From Streptomyces sp. col6 (lineage in GTDB: Bacteria; Actinomycetota; Actinomycetes; Streptomycetales; Streptomycetaceae), in NCBI RefSeq assembly GCF_008042035.1, contig NZ_RDBL01000021.1, forward strand, positions 78,214 through 142,213: a DNA stretch of 64,000 bases. Direction: 5' to 3'. Both the position numbers and the translations under genes were made by a program. Numbering within the stretch: position 1 is the first letter of the stretch; each line of letters begins with the position of its first letter. Under the pieces are notes generated by a model that was not told the origin of the DNA, made no database searches, and saw only the letters and a list, made by a program, of their open reading frames with translations. Positions 17,261 to 25,564 of the stretch are shown piece by piece.

Positions 17261-17695
17261 CTACGCCCCGGGCACCGGCGGTGTCCTCCGGGCCGAACCC
17301 GCCGCAGAAGCCGCGTCCGCCGCCGACCGCATCTCGTCGAGCGTCGGGGGTCCGGGGTCACGAACGGGTTGACCGATCTCGGTCGGCCAATGGGGCCGGA
17401 CGCGTTCCACGAAGTCGGCGAAGTCGCACCGCAGATACCGTGAGTCGGCCGGCTTCAGCCGGATCTGCTGACGACTGTCGGCCCACCAGATCTCGAAATC
17501 CGCGACCGTGCCTTCCACCAGCCAGTCCTCGCTCTGCTCCGGAAGCAGCAGGACGTCGACGAAGCCTCCGACGCTCAGGCCGATGTCCACGAAGATCCCG
17601 ATCGCGCCGGGCCGGGGAACCTGCACGACCGTGCCCTCGAAAACCTGCCCGAAGCGCAGGCCCTTCCGCATTCGAGTCCACTCGGCATCTGTCAC
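17261..17695 (-). CDS. S1-domain-like small protein
   Basis: This 144-residue protein starts at the GTG at 17695. Its first half reads as an S1-type OB-fold (LRFGQVFEGTVVQVPRPGAIGIFVDIGLSVGGFVDVLLLPE), the nucleic-acid-binding module of ribosomal protein S1 and RNases. The remainder (VADFEIWWADSRQQIRLKPADSRYL) may continue the barrel. Streptomycetes carry many such single S1-like proteins of unknown role, often next to immunity-like genes. No partner gene is evident here. Confidence 0.65.
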   Translation of the reverse strand: MTDAEWTRMRKGLRFGQVFEGTVVQVPRPGAIGIFVDIGLSVGGFVDVLLLPEQSEDWLVEGTVADFEIWWADSRQQIRLKPADSRYLRCDFADFVERVRPHWPTEIGQPVRDPGPPTLDEMRSAADAASAAGSARRTPPVPGA

Positions 17696-17855
17696 CACGA
17701 ACGCATCGTCGCATGCTTGACCGAACGCATGGCCACGCGCGAGCCTTGCGAGCACAGGGGGATGCGGCGACCGCGCTGAGCGAGGATTCTGTGTCCTTCG
17801 CTTGCAGCGGGCGGCGTGCGGGGGTGTGCGCCGCGAACCATGAGTGGGTGCGCGG

Positions 17856-18290
17856 ATGATCGGATTCCTGATCGACATGGTGGGGAGCCGCTTGCTCCTC
17901 GGAGCCGTCGGGAAACGCCGGACCAGGGCTCAGGACCGGGCATTTTCCGAGGGCAGCGAGATCCTGTTCGAGGCATGCGTCCTCGGCGACCGCCCGTTCT
18001 GCAGACCGGCCATAGTCTTCCTGGCGGCTTCCAGGACTGCTCTGCACGTATCGCCCACCGAGCTGAAGACGCTCGGCCGTCGCGCTCTGCCGACCGAACA
18101 CATCGAGATACGCCGGGTCCGCGAGCGGACCCGATCGGACCCCCGGATCATCCGCCCGTCCTGGTCCGTCGCCGAGTGCTACGACGGGACCGCCCCCTTC
18201 ACCATTGCCTGCGCCCCTGAGCACATGCGCCACGTCACCGGGTCACTCCGAACGGAAGGCCCTGGACCGACCCCCACTACGGCCGACTGA
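17856..18290 (+). CDS. Hypothetical protein with N-terminal hydrophobic stretch
   Basis: This 144-residue protein starts at the ATG at 17856, with a GTG at 17844 as alternative. A short hydrophobic start (MIGFLIDMVGSRLLLGAVG) is followed by basic KRRTR and a soluble part with IVFLAASRTALHVSPTELKTLG, PTEHIEIRRVRERT and FTIACAPEHMRHVT. That pattern could fit a small PH-like/membrane-associated fold but I do not recognise a family. It is divergent from the S1-domain gene, with 160 bp between. Confidence 0.55.
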   Translation: MIGFLIDMVGSRLLLGAVGKRRTRAQDRAFSEGSEILFEACVLGDRPFCRPAIVFLAASRTALHVSPTELKTLGRRALPTEHIEIRRVRERTRSDPRIIRPSWSVAECYDGTAPFTIACAPEHMRHVTGSLRTEGPGPTPTTAD

Positions 18291-18365
18291 CAACGCCAAC
18301 CGCCGGCCGAGTTCCCGCGTCCCGGCCGGGCAGGACGGGGTGCCGGCGCCGGAGCGCATCACCTC

Positions 18366-19655
18366 TCAGTACACCGTGTCCTGCTGGTCCGGTACGACGC
18401 TGCCGTCGCCACGCCTCACGGGGCCGTGGGTGCCGTCGGGTTCGGTGTACGCGCTGGTTGCGCAGGGATAGGCCGTGGTCCTGCGGGGCAGCGGTTCGAT
18501 GAACATGGGGTTCACGACCCAGCGCCCGTCGGCGTTGTCGTAGGCGCGGCACATCACCTCGTTCTTGTTGCGGTTGAGCACGAGGTGCGCGCCCGTGGCA
18601 TCGCCGACGAACGTCACGTCGGTGTCGGCGTCACCGCCGCCGAGCGTGATCCGCCGGTGGGGAGCCTGCCGGTTCCAGGCAGCCGCGCCCTTGATCCCGT
18701 AGATCTCCTGGTTGATCCAGCAACGCTTGCCGTCGATGTACGGGATGGCCTCGCCCTCGGTGACGCCCACGCCGCCGCAGCCCTCGTTGCTGGTCGTGAT
18801 GCGGCCCTTGCGGTCGAGCACGGACCGGATGGCGACGGTGTGCGCACGGTCGATGCCGATGCCGCGCGACCACACCTCGGTGACCGGCTCCGAACCGGCC
18901 GAGACGATCCAGACGTCGAATCCGGCCCTCTGGAGCGTCCGGACGAGGTCCCGCTGCTGGTCGTAGTACCGAACGTAGGCGGGGAGGACATGGGTGCCGA
19001 CGGTGCGGGTCGCGCCGACGGGCGCGGCGAGTGCCTCCGTACGGGCGGCCTCGGCGTACGCGCGCAGTTCGGGGACAGTGTGTCCGGCGAACAGTTGCGG
19101 CACCCATGCGTACTGCGGCACGGTACGGCGGTGGTTCCACTTTCCCGCGAAGGCGGCCTCGCCGCTCATCGTGCTGCCGTCCTCACGGATCTGGAGGATC
19201 TCGTCGGCGCAGCGGGCGTTGGTGGAGGTGGGCAGCGGCGTTCCCACCTTCACCTCGGTTCCGCAGGCCTCGGTGAGGGCCTTGTCCGCGGTGTCGGTCA
19301 GCCATGTGCTGGTGTCCTTCCAACGGGCGGGCCGAAGGATCTTGTCGTGCCGCAGGGACCAGCTGATGGTGGCGTCGGTGACGTCGTTCTTGGTGATGGT
19401 GTTGTCCCAGTCGAACGCCGCGACCGGGCGGGGCCCGCCCCTGCCGTGGCAGGTGCCGCGCTCGTCGATCACGCGCTGCAGCTGGGCTCGGTTGCCGCCG
19501 TACCAGGGAAGGTCGTCGGAGAGCTGGGGGCAGCGGGCCGTCGGCGTCACGGGCGCGCGATCGGCCGGGGCGGCTGCCACGGGGCCGGTCGCGGTCGCGA
19601 CCGCGAGTGCGGCCGTCACGGCTGAGGTCCACGCGAGAACAAGTCGTGTGCGCAT
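18366..19655 (-). CDS. Secreted HAD-family phosphatase (phosphorylcholine-phosphatase-like)
   Basis: This 429-residue protein has a Sec signal peptide (RTRLVLAWTSAVTAALAVATATGPVAAA). HAD motifs are clear: I AFDWDNTITKND (nucleophile and acid/base Asp, Thr), II VSAGSEPVTEVW, and IV LGGGDADTDVTFVG. It contains paired cysteines (RCPQLS, GTCHG, EACG, RCADE, GCGG, RCW, MCRAY, YPCA), as expected for an exported enzyme with disulfides. The layout resembles PchP-type phosphorylcholine phosphatases, which free choline or phosphate from extracellular phospho-esters. Substrate is inferred only. Confidence 0.8.
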   Translation of the reverse strand: MRTRLVLAWTSAVTAALAVATATGPVAAAPADRAPVTPTARCPQLSDDLPWYGGNRAQLQRVIDERGTCHGRGGPRPVAAFDWDNTITKNDVTDATISWSLRHDKILRPARWKDTSTWLTDTADKALTEACGTEVKVGTPLPTSTNARCADEILQIREDGSTMSGEAAFAGKWNHRRTVPQYAWVPQLFAGHTVPELRAYAEAARTEALAAPVGATRTVGTHVLPAYVRYYDQQRDLVRTLQRAGFDVWIVSAGSEPVTEVWSRGIGIDRAHTVAIRSVLDRKGRITTSNEGCGGVGVTEGEAIPYIDGKRCWINQEIYGIKGAAAWNRQAPHRRITLGGGDADTDVTFVGDATGAHLVLNRNKNEVMCRAYDNADGRWVVNPMFIEPLPRRTTAYPCATSAYTEPDGTHGPVRRGDGSVVPDQQDTVY

Positions 19656-19894
19656 GCGAGTGGACCGTACATCAATGTTTCGGTGATGTAGAGGGGGCAC
19701 GCTTCCCTCCGTGGAAGTCACCTGATGGGTGCTCACCTTGCGTCGCTCCGGCGTGTTTCCGTGCCCGGGGCAGTCCCGCCGACGGCAGGTCGCACGCGGC
19801 AGTGAGTCGGACCAGGAGGCAGATTCCGGTCACCGGCAGCACGCCTGCTGGAGCGGCGTGGACGCGTACGCGGTTGCCTCGGGCCCGCCGCTTC

Positions 19895-20512
19895 TCACCC
19901 CGAGGCGGCCGGCCGGTCGGCAGCCGGGTCCGCGGGGAGCAGCGGGCGCAAGGCCCCCACCGCTGCCCCGACGCAGGTGTCACGCAACTCGGTGCGGGTG
20001 CAGGTCTCACGGGTGAGCCAGTCCACGCAGAGCACCTGCACGAAAACCAGCCATGCCTTGAGTGCCGAGGAGGCGGCGTCGCGCACGCGCTCGTCGCCGA
20101 GCGGGAGCACGCCGAGGAGGCGTGAGCGCAGAGCGTCGAGTTCATTCGTCATGATCGTCTGGATGACCGGGTCGCCCGCCAGCACGCGGTTCGCGGCCAG
20201 TACGGCATGACGGTTCGCGATGAAGTAGTCGAGGTGGGCGTCCAGGCCCTGGGTGAGCTGCTCGACGAGCGAGGCGTCCGGATCGAACCGCGTTGCCACG
20301 AGCAACTGGTCGGCCGCCTGCTGGTACATCGCCGCGAAGAGGGCGTGCTTGCTGGGGAAGTGCTGGTAGAGCAGGGCGCGGGACACCCCGGCCTCCCGCG
20401 CGACGTCCTCCATGAGCACATCGTCGTAGGGGGCCGCGGCGAACAAGCGCGCGCTGACGGTGAGCAGCTGCGTGCGGCGGTCGGCGGGACTGAGGCGTCG
20501 GCGGGTCGGCAC
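19895..20512 (-). CDS. TetR-family regulator
   Basis: This 205-residue protein has an N-terminal TetR HTH (RRTQLLTVSARLFAAAPYDDVLMEDVAREAGVSRALLYQHFPSKHALFAAMY) and an all-helical ligand domain rich in Leu and Ala. It is divergent from a small membrane-protein gene, with an 84-bp region that holds two copies of GACRYGTGTC. It most likely represses both genes. The ligand is unknown. Confidence 0.9.
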   Translation of the reverse strand: MPTRRRLSPADRRTQLLTVSARLFAAAPYDDVLMEDVAREAGVSRALLYQHFPSKHALFAAMYQQAADQLLVATRFDPDASLVEQLTQGLDAHLDYFIANRHAVLAANRVLAGDPVIQTIMTNELDALRSRLLGVLPLGDERVRDAASSALKAWLVFVQVLCVDWLTRETCTRTELRDTCVGAAVGALRPLLPADPAADRPAASG

Positions 20513-20527
20513 ACGCGCAGCTTACTT

Positions 20528-20583
20528 GACATGTGTCTAGCAGTGACCTCTAGGGTGGTGCTTAGTAGACGCGTGTCCACTAA
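20528..20583. promoter_or_regulatory. TetR operator pair and promoter
   Basis: GACATGTGTC (20528-20537) and GACGCGTGTC (20568-20577) share GACRYGTGTC, centred 40 bp apart. The second is the core of a 22-bp near-palindrome (20562-20583, 18 of 22 positions symmetric, starting TTAGT and ending ACTAA). A candidate -35 TTGACA (20526-20531) and -10 TAGGGT (20551-20556, long 19-bp spacer) place the large palindrome over the start point of the rightward gene. Confidence 0.6.
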
Positions 20584-20596
20584 GGCAGGGGGAGTC

Positions 20597-21004
20597 ATGA
20601 GCAGAGCGCTGCGGATGTTGGCCTGGGTGACGGGAGTTGCGTGCGTGGCGATCGGCCTGTTCCACGTGATCGGCGGCAACGCGGCGATCCCCGGTGAGGC
20701 CGACGCGGGTGCGACCATCGACAGCCTGGGCCGTTTCTTCGGTGCGATCTTCGCCGGCTACGGACTGGCGTGGCTGTGGGCGGCCCGGCAGAACCCCGTC
20801 CCGGCAGGCGTCGTGCGGTGGCTCGCGGCGGTCTTCCTGCTGGGTGCCGCGGGCCGGCTGCTGTCCCTGGCGGCGCACGGCTGGCCGCACCCGTTCCAGG
20901 TGGTGCTGACCGCGATCGAACTGGTCCTGCCGCCGGTGTGGTTCTGGCTGGCCGACGCCGACGAGCAACGGCGTATCAGGTCCCCCTTGGCATCGGACAG
21001 TTGA
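20597..21004 (+). CDS. Small four-helix membrane protein (DUF4345-like)
   Basis: This 135-residue protein starts at the ATG at 20597, preceded by GGGGGAG. Four hydrophobic segments are seen: MLAWVTGVACVAIGLFHVIGG, FFGAIFAGYGLAWLWAA, WLAAVFLLGAAGRLLSLA and PFQVVLTAIELVLPPVWFWLA. The pattern GLFHVIGGNAAIPGEADAGATIDSLGRFFGAIFAGYGL recalls the DUF4345 family, from memory. Function is unknown. It is under the divergent TetR regulator. Confidence 0.75.
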   Translation: MSRALRMLAWVTGVACVAIGLFHVIGGNAAIPGEADAGATIDSLGRFFGAIFAGYGLAWLWAARQNPVPAGVVRWLAAVFLLGAAGRLLSLAAHGWPHPFQVVLTAIELVLPPVWFWLADADEQRRIRSPLASDS

Positions 21005-21133
21005 TGGCGGCGCATCGCCGCACCACGATCCTGGATCACGCTCGGCCGCGTGCCTCTGTCCCGCCGATGGCCTCCTCTTGTTGAACACGGTAGAGAGGCG
21101 GTGGCTGCCGTTGATCGAGAGGAGTCCGAGGAC

Positions 21134-21799
21134 GTGGATGTGTATGAAGCGGTGGACAGCCGTCGGGCTGTCCGGGCGTTCAGCGATGAGCCGGTTCCCA
21201 AGGAAGTACTCGAACGAGTGCTGGCGACGGCGTCACGGGCTCCTTCGAGCGGCAACCTCCAGCCGTGGCGCGTCTATGTCGTGGCAGGCGAGCCCCTGGC
21301 CGAACTGAAGAAGCGTGCGACGGCCAGGGCGCTGGCGGGAGACCCCGGTGATGAACGGGAGTATCCGATGTATCCGGCCGAACTGACTTCACCGTATCTG
21401 GACCGATTCTCCGAGGCAGCCGCCCAGCGGTACGCAGCGCTGGGCATCGAGCGCGAGGACCCCGACAGACCCGCGAAGATCGCGGCCTTGAACTCGGGGG
21501 CGTTCGGGGCGCCGGTCGTGCTGTTCTGCTACCTGGACCGGCAGATGGGGCCCGGCCAGTGGGCGGACGCGGGGATGTACGTGCAGACGGTCATGCTGTT
21601 GCTGAGGGCGGAGGGTCTGCACAGCTGTCCCCAGGTGATGTGGACGATGTATCGCAAGACCGTCAGCCAGTCGGTCGGGGCCGGCGACGCACCGGTGCTG
21701 TTCTGCGGTGTCGCGGTGGGATTCGAGAAGAAGGGCGCTCCACGCCTGCGCACCGGACGGGCGGACATGACTGAAACAGTGAGCTTCGTCGGACTGTGA
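21134..21799 (+). CDS. Nitroreductase-family FMN oxidoreductase
   Basis: This 221-residue protein starts at the GTG at 21134, nine bases after AGGAG. The N-terminal block VYEAVDSRRAVRAFSDEPVP and ASRAPSSGNLQPWRVYVV is the FMN-binding signature of nitroreductases (SRRxxRxF and SSGNxQPW). The C-terminal GLHSCPQVMWTMYRKTV and CGVAVGFEKKGAP complete the fold. It probably reduces nitro groups or quinones with NAD(P)H as a dimer. The short gap to the membrane gene (129 bp) might place it under the same TetR control, but it has its own ribosome site. Confidence 0.88.
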   Translation: MDVYEAVDSRRAVRAFSDEPVPKEVLERVLATASRAPSSGNLQPWRVYVVAGEPLAELKKRATARALAGDPGDEREYPMYPAELTSPYLDRFSEAAAQRYAALGIEREDPDRPAKIAALNSGAFGAPVVLFCYLDRQMGPGQWADAGMYVQTVMLLLRAEGLHSCPQVMWTMYRKTVSQSVGAGDAPVLFCGVAVGFEKKGAPRLRTGRADMTETVSFVGL

Positions 21800-21863
21800 C
21801 CGTCAGGGCGGGCCATCCGTAAAGCCCGTGGCGGCACAACTGCGGGTCCGGCATCATCCCCGT

Positions 21864-22034
21864 GTGATGGTGATGCAACCCGTTCCGGAAATCTCCGCTG
21901 ACGACTTCGCGCTCCGGCGGGTTGGCGAACACGAGCCCTATGGCTACCTCGTGCGGTACAGGGGGCTGCCGGCACACGCGGCCGCCGTCACCGCTGCCCC
22001 GGCACAGGCACTGAACCCGGCGCCCGCACGATGA
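21864..22034 (+). CDS. Small hypothetical protein, coupled to next gene
   Basis: This 56-residue protein has several possible starts in a row (GTG ATG GTG ATG from 21864). It contains DDFALRRVGEHEPYGYLVRYRGLPAHA. Its TGA overlaps the next ATG as ATGA, which suggests both are real and co-translated. No family is recognised. Confidence 0.45.
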   Translation: MMVMQPVPEISADDFALRRVGEHEPYGYLVRYRGLPAHAAAVTAAPAQALNPAPAR

Positions 22035-22720
22035 CCAGCTTCCTGACCCACCGAGCGCACGTGCACGACGCCCGCCACCCTGTCCACCGGCGGCACAGCG
22101 CGCTGCGCACCTGCCTCACGATATTTGCTCCGTACGGGCTACGGGCGACATACCACCACCTCACACTCAGCGCCGAGATCCCCCGGCGGCTGGAGGCGGA
22201 CCCGGAGGCGCTGGTGCGGGCGGTGGAGGAGCTGCACGAGGCGCGGGTGCTGTGGCTCGCACGAGCGGAGGCGTACGCCGTGCAACGGCGGGCGGAGAAG
22301 CGGGCCGGGCGGCGGGCTGTGGCGAGTCCGCGACCCTGGTGGCTGCGGAGTTGGTGGGAGAGCCCGAACCGCGGCTGGTACGAGGACCCATTCCGTCATC
22401 CGTCACTGCGGCTACCGGACTACGTCCGGCGGCAGAACGCGATTCTGGACGGCGCGGACCTCTCCGGGTGCCCCGCTTGCGGGGACGAGAGACCGCTGGT
22501 GTCGCACTCCACCGGGCACGGCTGGGTGGAGCTGTGCCCCGGGTGCGCGTGGGTGTCGGCGCCATGTCCGTGCGGCCGGCGGCACCGGGTCGTCCCGGAG
22601 ACGCCGTCCCCCTGGAAGGGGATCTGGAGGCGGGCGCACATGGGCAACGACGGCAAGCCGAACCCGAATTGGCCTGCGGGCTGGGCGGTTGGACGCGGCG
22701 CGGGACCGGGATGTGACTGA
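22031..22720 (+). CDS. Hypothetical protein with cysteine-rich zinc-ribbon C-terminus
   Basis: This 229-residue protein has an N-terminal helical part with EIPRRLEADPEALVRAVEELHEARVLWLARAEAYAVQRRAEKR, a Trp-rich linker (RPWWLRSWWESPNRGWYEDP) and a C-terminal cluster CPAC...CPGC...CPCGRRH, which should bind zinc in one or two ribbons. It starts at an ATG overlapping the stop of the small upstream gene. Function is unknown; nucleic-acid or protein binding is the usual role of such ribbons. Confidence 0.55.
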   Translation: MTSFLTHRAHVHDARHPVHRRHSALRTCLTIFAPYGLRATYHHLTLSAEIPRRLEADPEALVRAVEELHEARVLWLARAEAYAVQRRAEKRAGRRAVASPRPWWLRSWWESPNRGWYEDPFRHPSLRLPDYVRRQNAILDGADLSGCPACGDERPLVSHSTGHGWVELCPGCAWVSAPCPCGRRHRVVPETPSPWKGIWRRAHMGNDGKPNPNWPAGWAVGRGAGPGCD

Positions 22721-22980
22721 TCAGCTGAGTGGCGCGCTCCTCACATCATTGATCCCCCACGCAGGTGATCGTCGCCCGGCGTTTCGCGTAGCGAAGAGAC
22801 ACGCGCTGACGGCCTCGCCGTCCTCAACACCCGGCCGAGTCCGCGAAGGGGGTGACGCTACCCACCCTGGAGTGTGCGGCGTCCGCAAGTGCAGCGGAGA
22901 GGCGAACCTGTGTCCTGGGGCATGGGCGCCTCGTGTCACACTCCTTCCCCGATGGCGCGGGGGCGTTCGTCTCGCGTGTG

Positions 22981-23559
22981 ATGAAGGGGATGCGTGTGAA
23001 GAGGGTGGGGTGGGCTGTCGTCTGCACGGCGGCAGTGACGATCGGAGCGGCCGGCTGCGGGGGCGACGGCATCGGTCGGGATGTGGACAGGACGTTCGCG
23101 GCTCGCTCCGCCCCCGTTGCGGTGAGACCGGAAGGCTCCGGTGCAATCACCAAGGCCAAGATGCGCCTGGTGCTCGACGGCATCACCAGGGATGTCGGGG
23201 CGCCGCCGAGCGATCCGGAATGGGGTTCGACGCTGAAGTCGTCCGACAACCCGATGGCTGCGTGCTTCGTCGTTTACAAGGGGTTCGGTACGGCCGCCTC
23301 CCCACTGGACGTGGACCGGACCGACGCCCTGGCGGCCGCGTTGACCGGCCGTGGGTGGGCAGAGGACAGGAAGCGCAAGACGCGAAAGGCGCCGGACGGC
23401 ACCGTCGACGTGGTGGAAGCGGTGTTCAAGAAGCTCGGCTGGACCATAGTCATGGAGTACCGCATGCTCGCCGACGACCCCGTGCTCAGTCTGAACGCTT
23501 TCGACGATGCCTGCGTGAAGAAGGCCCAGGCGGCCAAGGACTCCACGCCCGCCAACTGA
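22981..23559 (+). CDS. Lipoprotein, hypothetical
   Basis: This is a 192-residue chain if read from the ATG at 22981; a GTG at 22996 sits six bases after AAGGGG and is also likely. A signal peptide (KRVGWAVVCTAAVTIGAAGC) ends in a lipobox cysteine. The mature part has ALTGRGWAEDRKRKTRKAPDGTVDVVEAVFKKLGWTIVMEYRML, a small alpha/beta fold seen in many actinobacterial lipoproteins of unknown function. It stands alone, with 260 bp of non-coding DNA upstream. Confidence 0.7.
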   Translation: MKGMRVKRVGWAVVCTAAVTIGAAGCGGDGIGRDVDRTFAARSAPVAVRPEGSGAITKAKMRLVLDGITRDVGAPPSDPEWGSTLKSSDNPMAACFVVYKGFGTAASPLDVDRTDALAAALTGRGWAEDRKRKTRKAPDGTVDVVEAVFKKLGWTIVMEYRMLADDPVLSLNAFDDACVKKAQAAKDSTPAN

Positions 23560-23951
23560 CGTAACCGGCAGGACCTTTGGGGGAATCGACCCTGTCCGCA
23601 GAGGATCCTCGACCGGGAACCGGCCTTCAGCGGGCGGTTTCGTGCTTCGGAAGGCGGCGTTCCGTGCCGCCAGAGGTTGCGGACGCTTGAGAAGTATGGC
23701 CCCCTCCGAGCGACAGGGGAAGGTCCGGACCCGCTGGGCCGGCATCAGCCGCGTCCGGTGAACTATATTGTGCAGCGATGACTACCGGGACGGCATCGCG
23801 CCACACACGGATGGGTGACCCGGTGCTCCACTGAGCGCCGTACGGGCCGGTTTCGGCCCGCCGCTGAGTCGAGGAACCGGCGCTGCTGCGCGGGCTCCGC
23901 CTCCTGTCGTGTTGATCGCAGCTCCACACGACAACCACGACAGGAGAATTC
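23560..23951 (+). other. Leader region with 18-codon ORF and stem-loop upstream of hydrolase
   Basis: No ordinary gene fits in this 392-base gap. On the plus strand an 18-codon ORF (23778-23834, MTTGTASRHTRMGDPVLH) is followed nine bases later by a 7-bp perfect stem (CGGGCCG at 23843-23849, loop GTTT, CGGCCCG at 23854-23860). The hydrolase starts 91 bases further on. This could be a regulatory leader, or chance. The left part (23560-23760) shows nothing I can name. Confidence 0.35.
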
Positions 23952-24686
23952 ATGCCCATCAAGATGCTGCAGATTCCCACCGCGGACGGCCAGGCCGATG
24001 CGTTCGCTGCCTTCCCCGACGACGGCGGGCGGCACCCCGGGGTGCTGATGTACGCGGACGGCTTCGGAATCCGGCCCGTGCTGCGGGAGTTGGCCGGCGA
24101 ACTGGCCGGACACGGGTACTACGTGCTCGTGCCCAACCTCTTCTACCGGAACGGCCCGGCACCGGTGATCGAACTTCCCGAGTACATCGGAGAGGAGGCC
24201 CGGCCCGCGGTCGTCGCCCGGCTGATGCCCTTGATCGAGGCGCACACCACTCGGCGCGTCCTGAGTGACGCCGACGCGTATCTCACCTTCCTCACCGCTC
24301 AGCCCGAGGTCTGCGCCGGGCCGGTCGCGGTGACCGGCTACTGCATCGGCGGACTGCTGGCGACACGCACAGCCGCGGCCCATCCCGGCCAGGTAGCCGC
24401 CCTCGCCGCATTCCACGGCCCGGTGGGCGCCGACGGACCCGACAGCCTCGCCGGTCTCACCGCCGAGATCCATTTCGGTCACGCCGAGGGCGACTTGACG
24501 CCCGAAGCACTCAGCCGGCTCAACCGGGTCCTGGACGCGGCAGGTGTCGCCTACACCTCCGAGATCTACCCCGGCACCGTGCACGGCTTCACCATGTCCG
24601 ACACCGACGCCTTCAACTCCGCTGCGCTACAGCTCCACTGGGACCGCCTGCTGCCCCTTCTCGGCCGCGCCCTGACCAAGAGCTGA
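23952..24686 (+). CDS. Dienelactone-hydrolase-family alpha/beta hydrolase
   Basis: This 244-residue protein starts at the ATG at 23952 after a clear AGGAG site. It has the DLH fold: PGVLMYADGFGIRPVLRELAGELAGHGYYVLVPNLFYRNG, the nucleophile elbow VTGYCIGGLLA with Cys as nucleophile (as in true dienelactone hydrolases), the acid in HFGHAEGDLTPEA, and the catalytic His in YPGTVHGFTM. It hydrolyses a lactone or ester, perhaps in aromatic breakdown, but no catabolic neighbours are present. A 15-bp hairpin follows the stop. Confidence 0.9.
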   Translation: MPIKMLQIPTADGQADAFAAFPDDGGRHPGVLMYADGFGIRPVLRELAGELAGHGYYVLVPNLFYRNGPAPVIELPEYIGEEARPAVVARLMPLIEAHTTRRVLSDADAYLTFLTAQPEVCAGPVAVTGYCIGGLLATRTAAAHPGQVAALAAFHGPVGADGPDSLAGLTAEIHFGHAEGDLTPEALSRLNRVLDAAGVAYTSEIYPGTVHGFTMSDTDAFNSAALQLHWDRLLPLLGRALTKS

Positions 24687-24713
24687 GGCACTTTCCGGGA
24701 ATCAGGTGGAAGA

Positions 24714-24752
24714 CACCGTCTCCGGAGCCCCGGCGGTGCTCCGGAGACGGTG
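24714..24752 (+). terminator. Strong hairpin terminator after hydrolase
   Basis: CACCGTCTCCGGAGC (24714-24728) and GCTCCGGAGACGGTG (24738-24752) form a perfect 15-bp stem with a 9-nt loop, 28 bp after the hydrolase stop. It could also end the convergent TetR transcript. Confidence 0.75.
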
Positions 24753-24858
24753 GAATGCCGGCATGAGCCGTCGGCGCGGCCCGTTCGGCGGCTCGCTCTC
24801 CGTGCGTGTCCCTTGATGCCGTCGCGAGTCGAGTCGTGCCCCACCCCGCCCCGGGCTC

Positions 24859-25452
24859 TCACTGCCCCGGGAGTGTCCCGGTGATTGCGGCGACGGCCAT
24901 GCGTACCGCCCGGTCCGTCACAGCGGCCGCGTCGTCACCGTTCTCGATCGCCGTCGTGGCCGCGTTGACGATTCCCTGGAGGAGCAGCGCGGTGCGCCGC
25001 GGGTCCTCCTCGCCCAGTTCCGTCAGCGCCCCGGTCAGTGGGGTGAGCAGTTCCCGGTGGGCGCGCACCGCGCTCTCCCGCACCACCGCCGCGTCCCGCA
25101 CCCCCGCCAGTGCCTGGGCGATCCGGTGCTCCCCTCCGCGCACCAGGTCGAGCTGCGACGACACGTAGGCGGCGATCTTCTCCTCGGGCGTATGGGCCGC
25201 CGACATGCCCGCCCGGATGGCGTTTGTCCAGCGCGGCATCGTGTCTTCGACGACCGCGGCGAGTAGTTCGGGACGGCCCGGAAAGTACTTGTACACGCTG
25301 TTGCGGGCGAGGCCCGTCGCCTTGGCGACCGCGGTGAAGGTCACGGCGCCGGCGTCGCCGCTCTCCAGCAATGCGCGTGCCGCCCGCACCAGGGCCAGTC
25401 GTTGCTGGGCATGGTGCTCGGCAACCGTGGCGGCTCTGATCCTGGGCACCAC
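24859..25452 (-). CDS. TetR-family regulator
   Basis: This 197-residue protein has a TetR HTH (RLALVRAARALLESGDAGAVTFTAVAKATGLARNSVYKYFPGRPELLAAVVED) followed by a helical ligand-binding half. It is divergent from a decayed ABC exporter operon. A 14-bp inverted repeat in the shared gap is the probable operator, so it should repress the exporter. Exporters with TetR control are often induced by the drug they carry. Confidence 0.88.
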   Translation of the reverse strand: MVPRIRAATVAEHHAQQRLALVRAARALLESGDAGAVTFTAVAKATGLARNSVYKYFPGRPELLAAVVEDTMPRWTNAIRAGMSAAHTPEEKIAAYVSSQLDLVRGGEHRIAQALAGVRDAAVVRESAVRAHRELLTPLTGALTELGEEDPRRTALLLQGIVNAATTAIENGDDAAAVTDRAVRMAVAAITGTLPGQ

Positions 25453-25493
25453 CCCAGTCTAGAAGCCCCGGATCCCCGGACCGGCCCACTTGG

Positions 25494-25535
25494 GGACGCT
25501 GCGTCGCTATCATCTATGTTGGCGACGCACCGTCC
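25494..25535. promoter_or_regulatory. TetR operator: 14-bp arms around promoter
   Basis: GGACGCTGCGTCGC (25494-25507) and GCGACGCACCGTCC (25522-25535) are inverted repeats matching at 13 of 14 positions, separated by 14 bp that include TATCAT and TATGTT, either of which could be a -10 element. The site is between the TetR start and the GTG of the ABC permease remnant. Confidence 0.6.
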
Positions 25536-25564
25536 CTAACATCGATCCATCGAAAGGAACCGCT

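Noticed and set aside
22721..22980. Possible gene before the lipoprotein
   Set aside because: Only 260 bp; frame extension of the lipoprotein upstream lacks a start signal and signal peptide logic places the start at 22981 or 22996.
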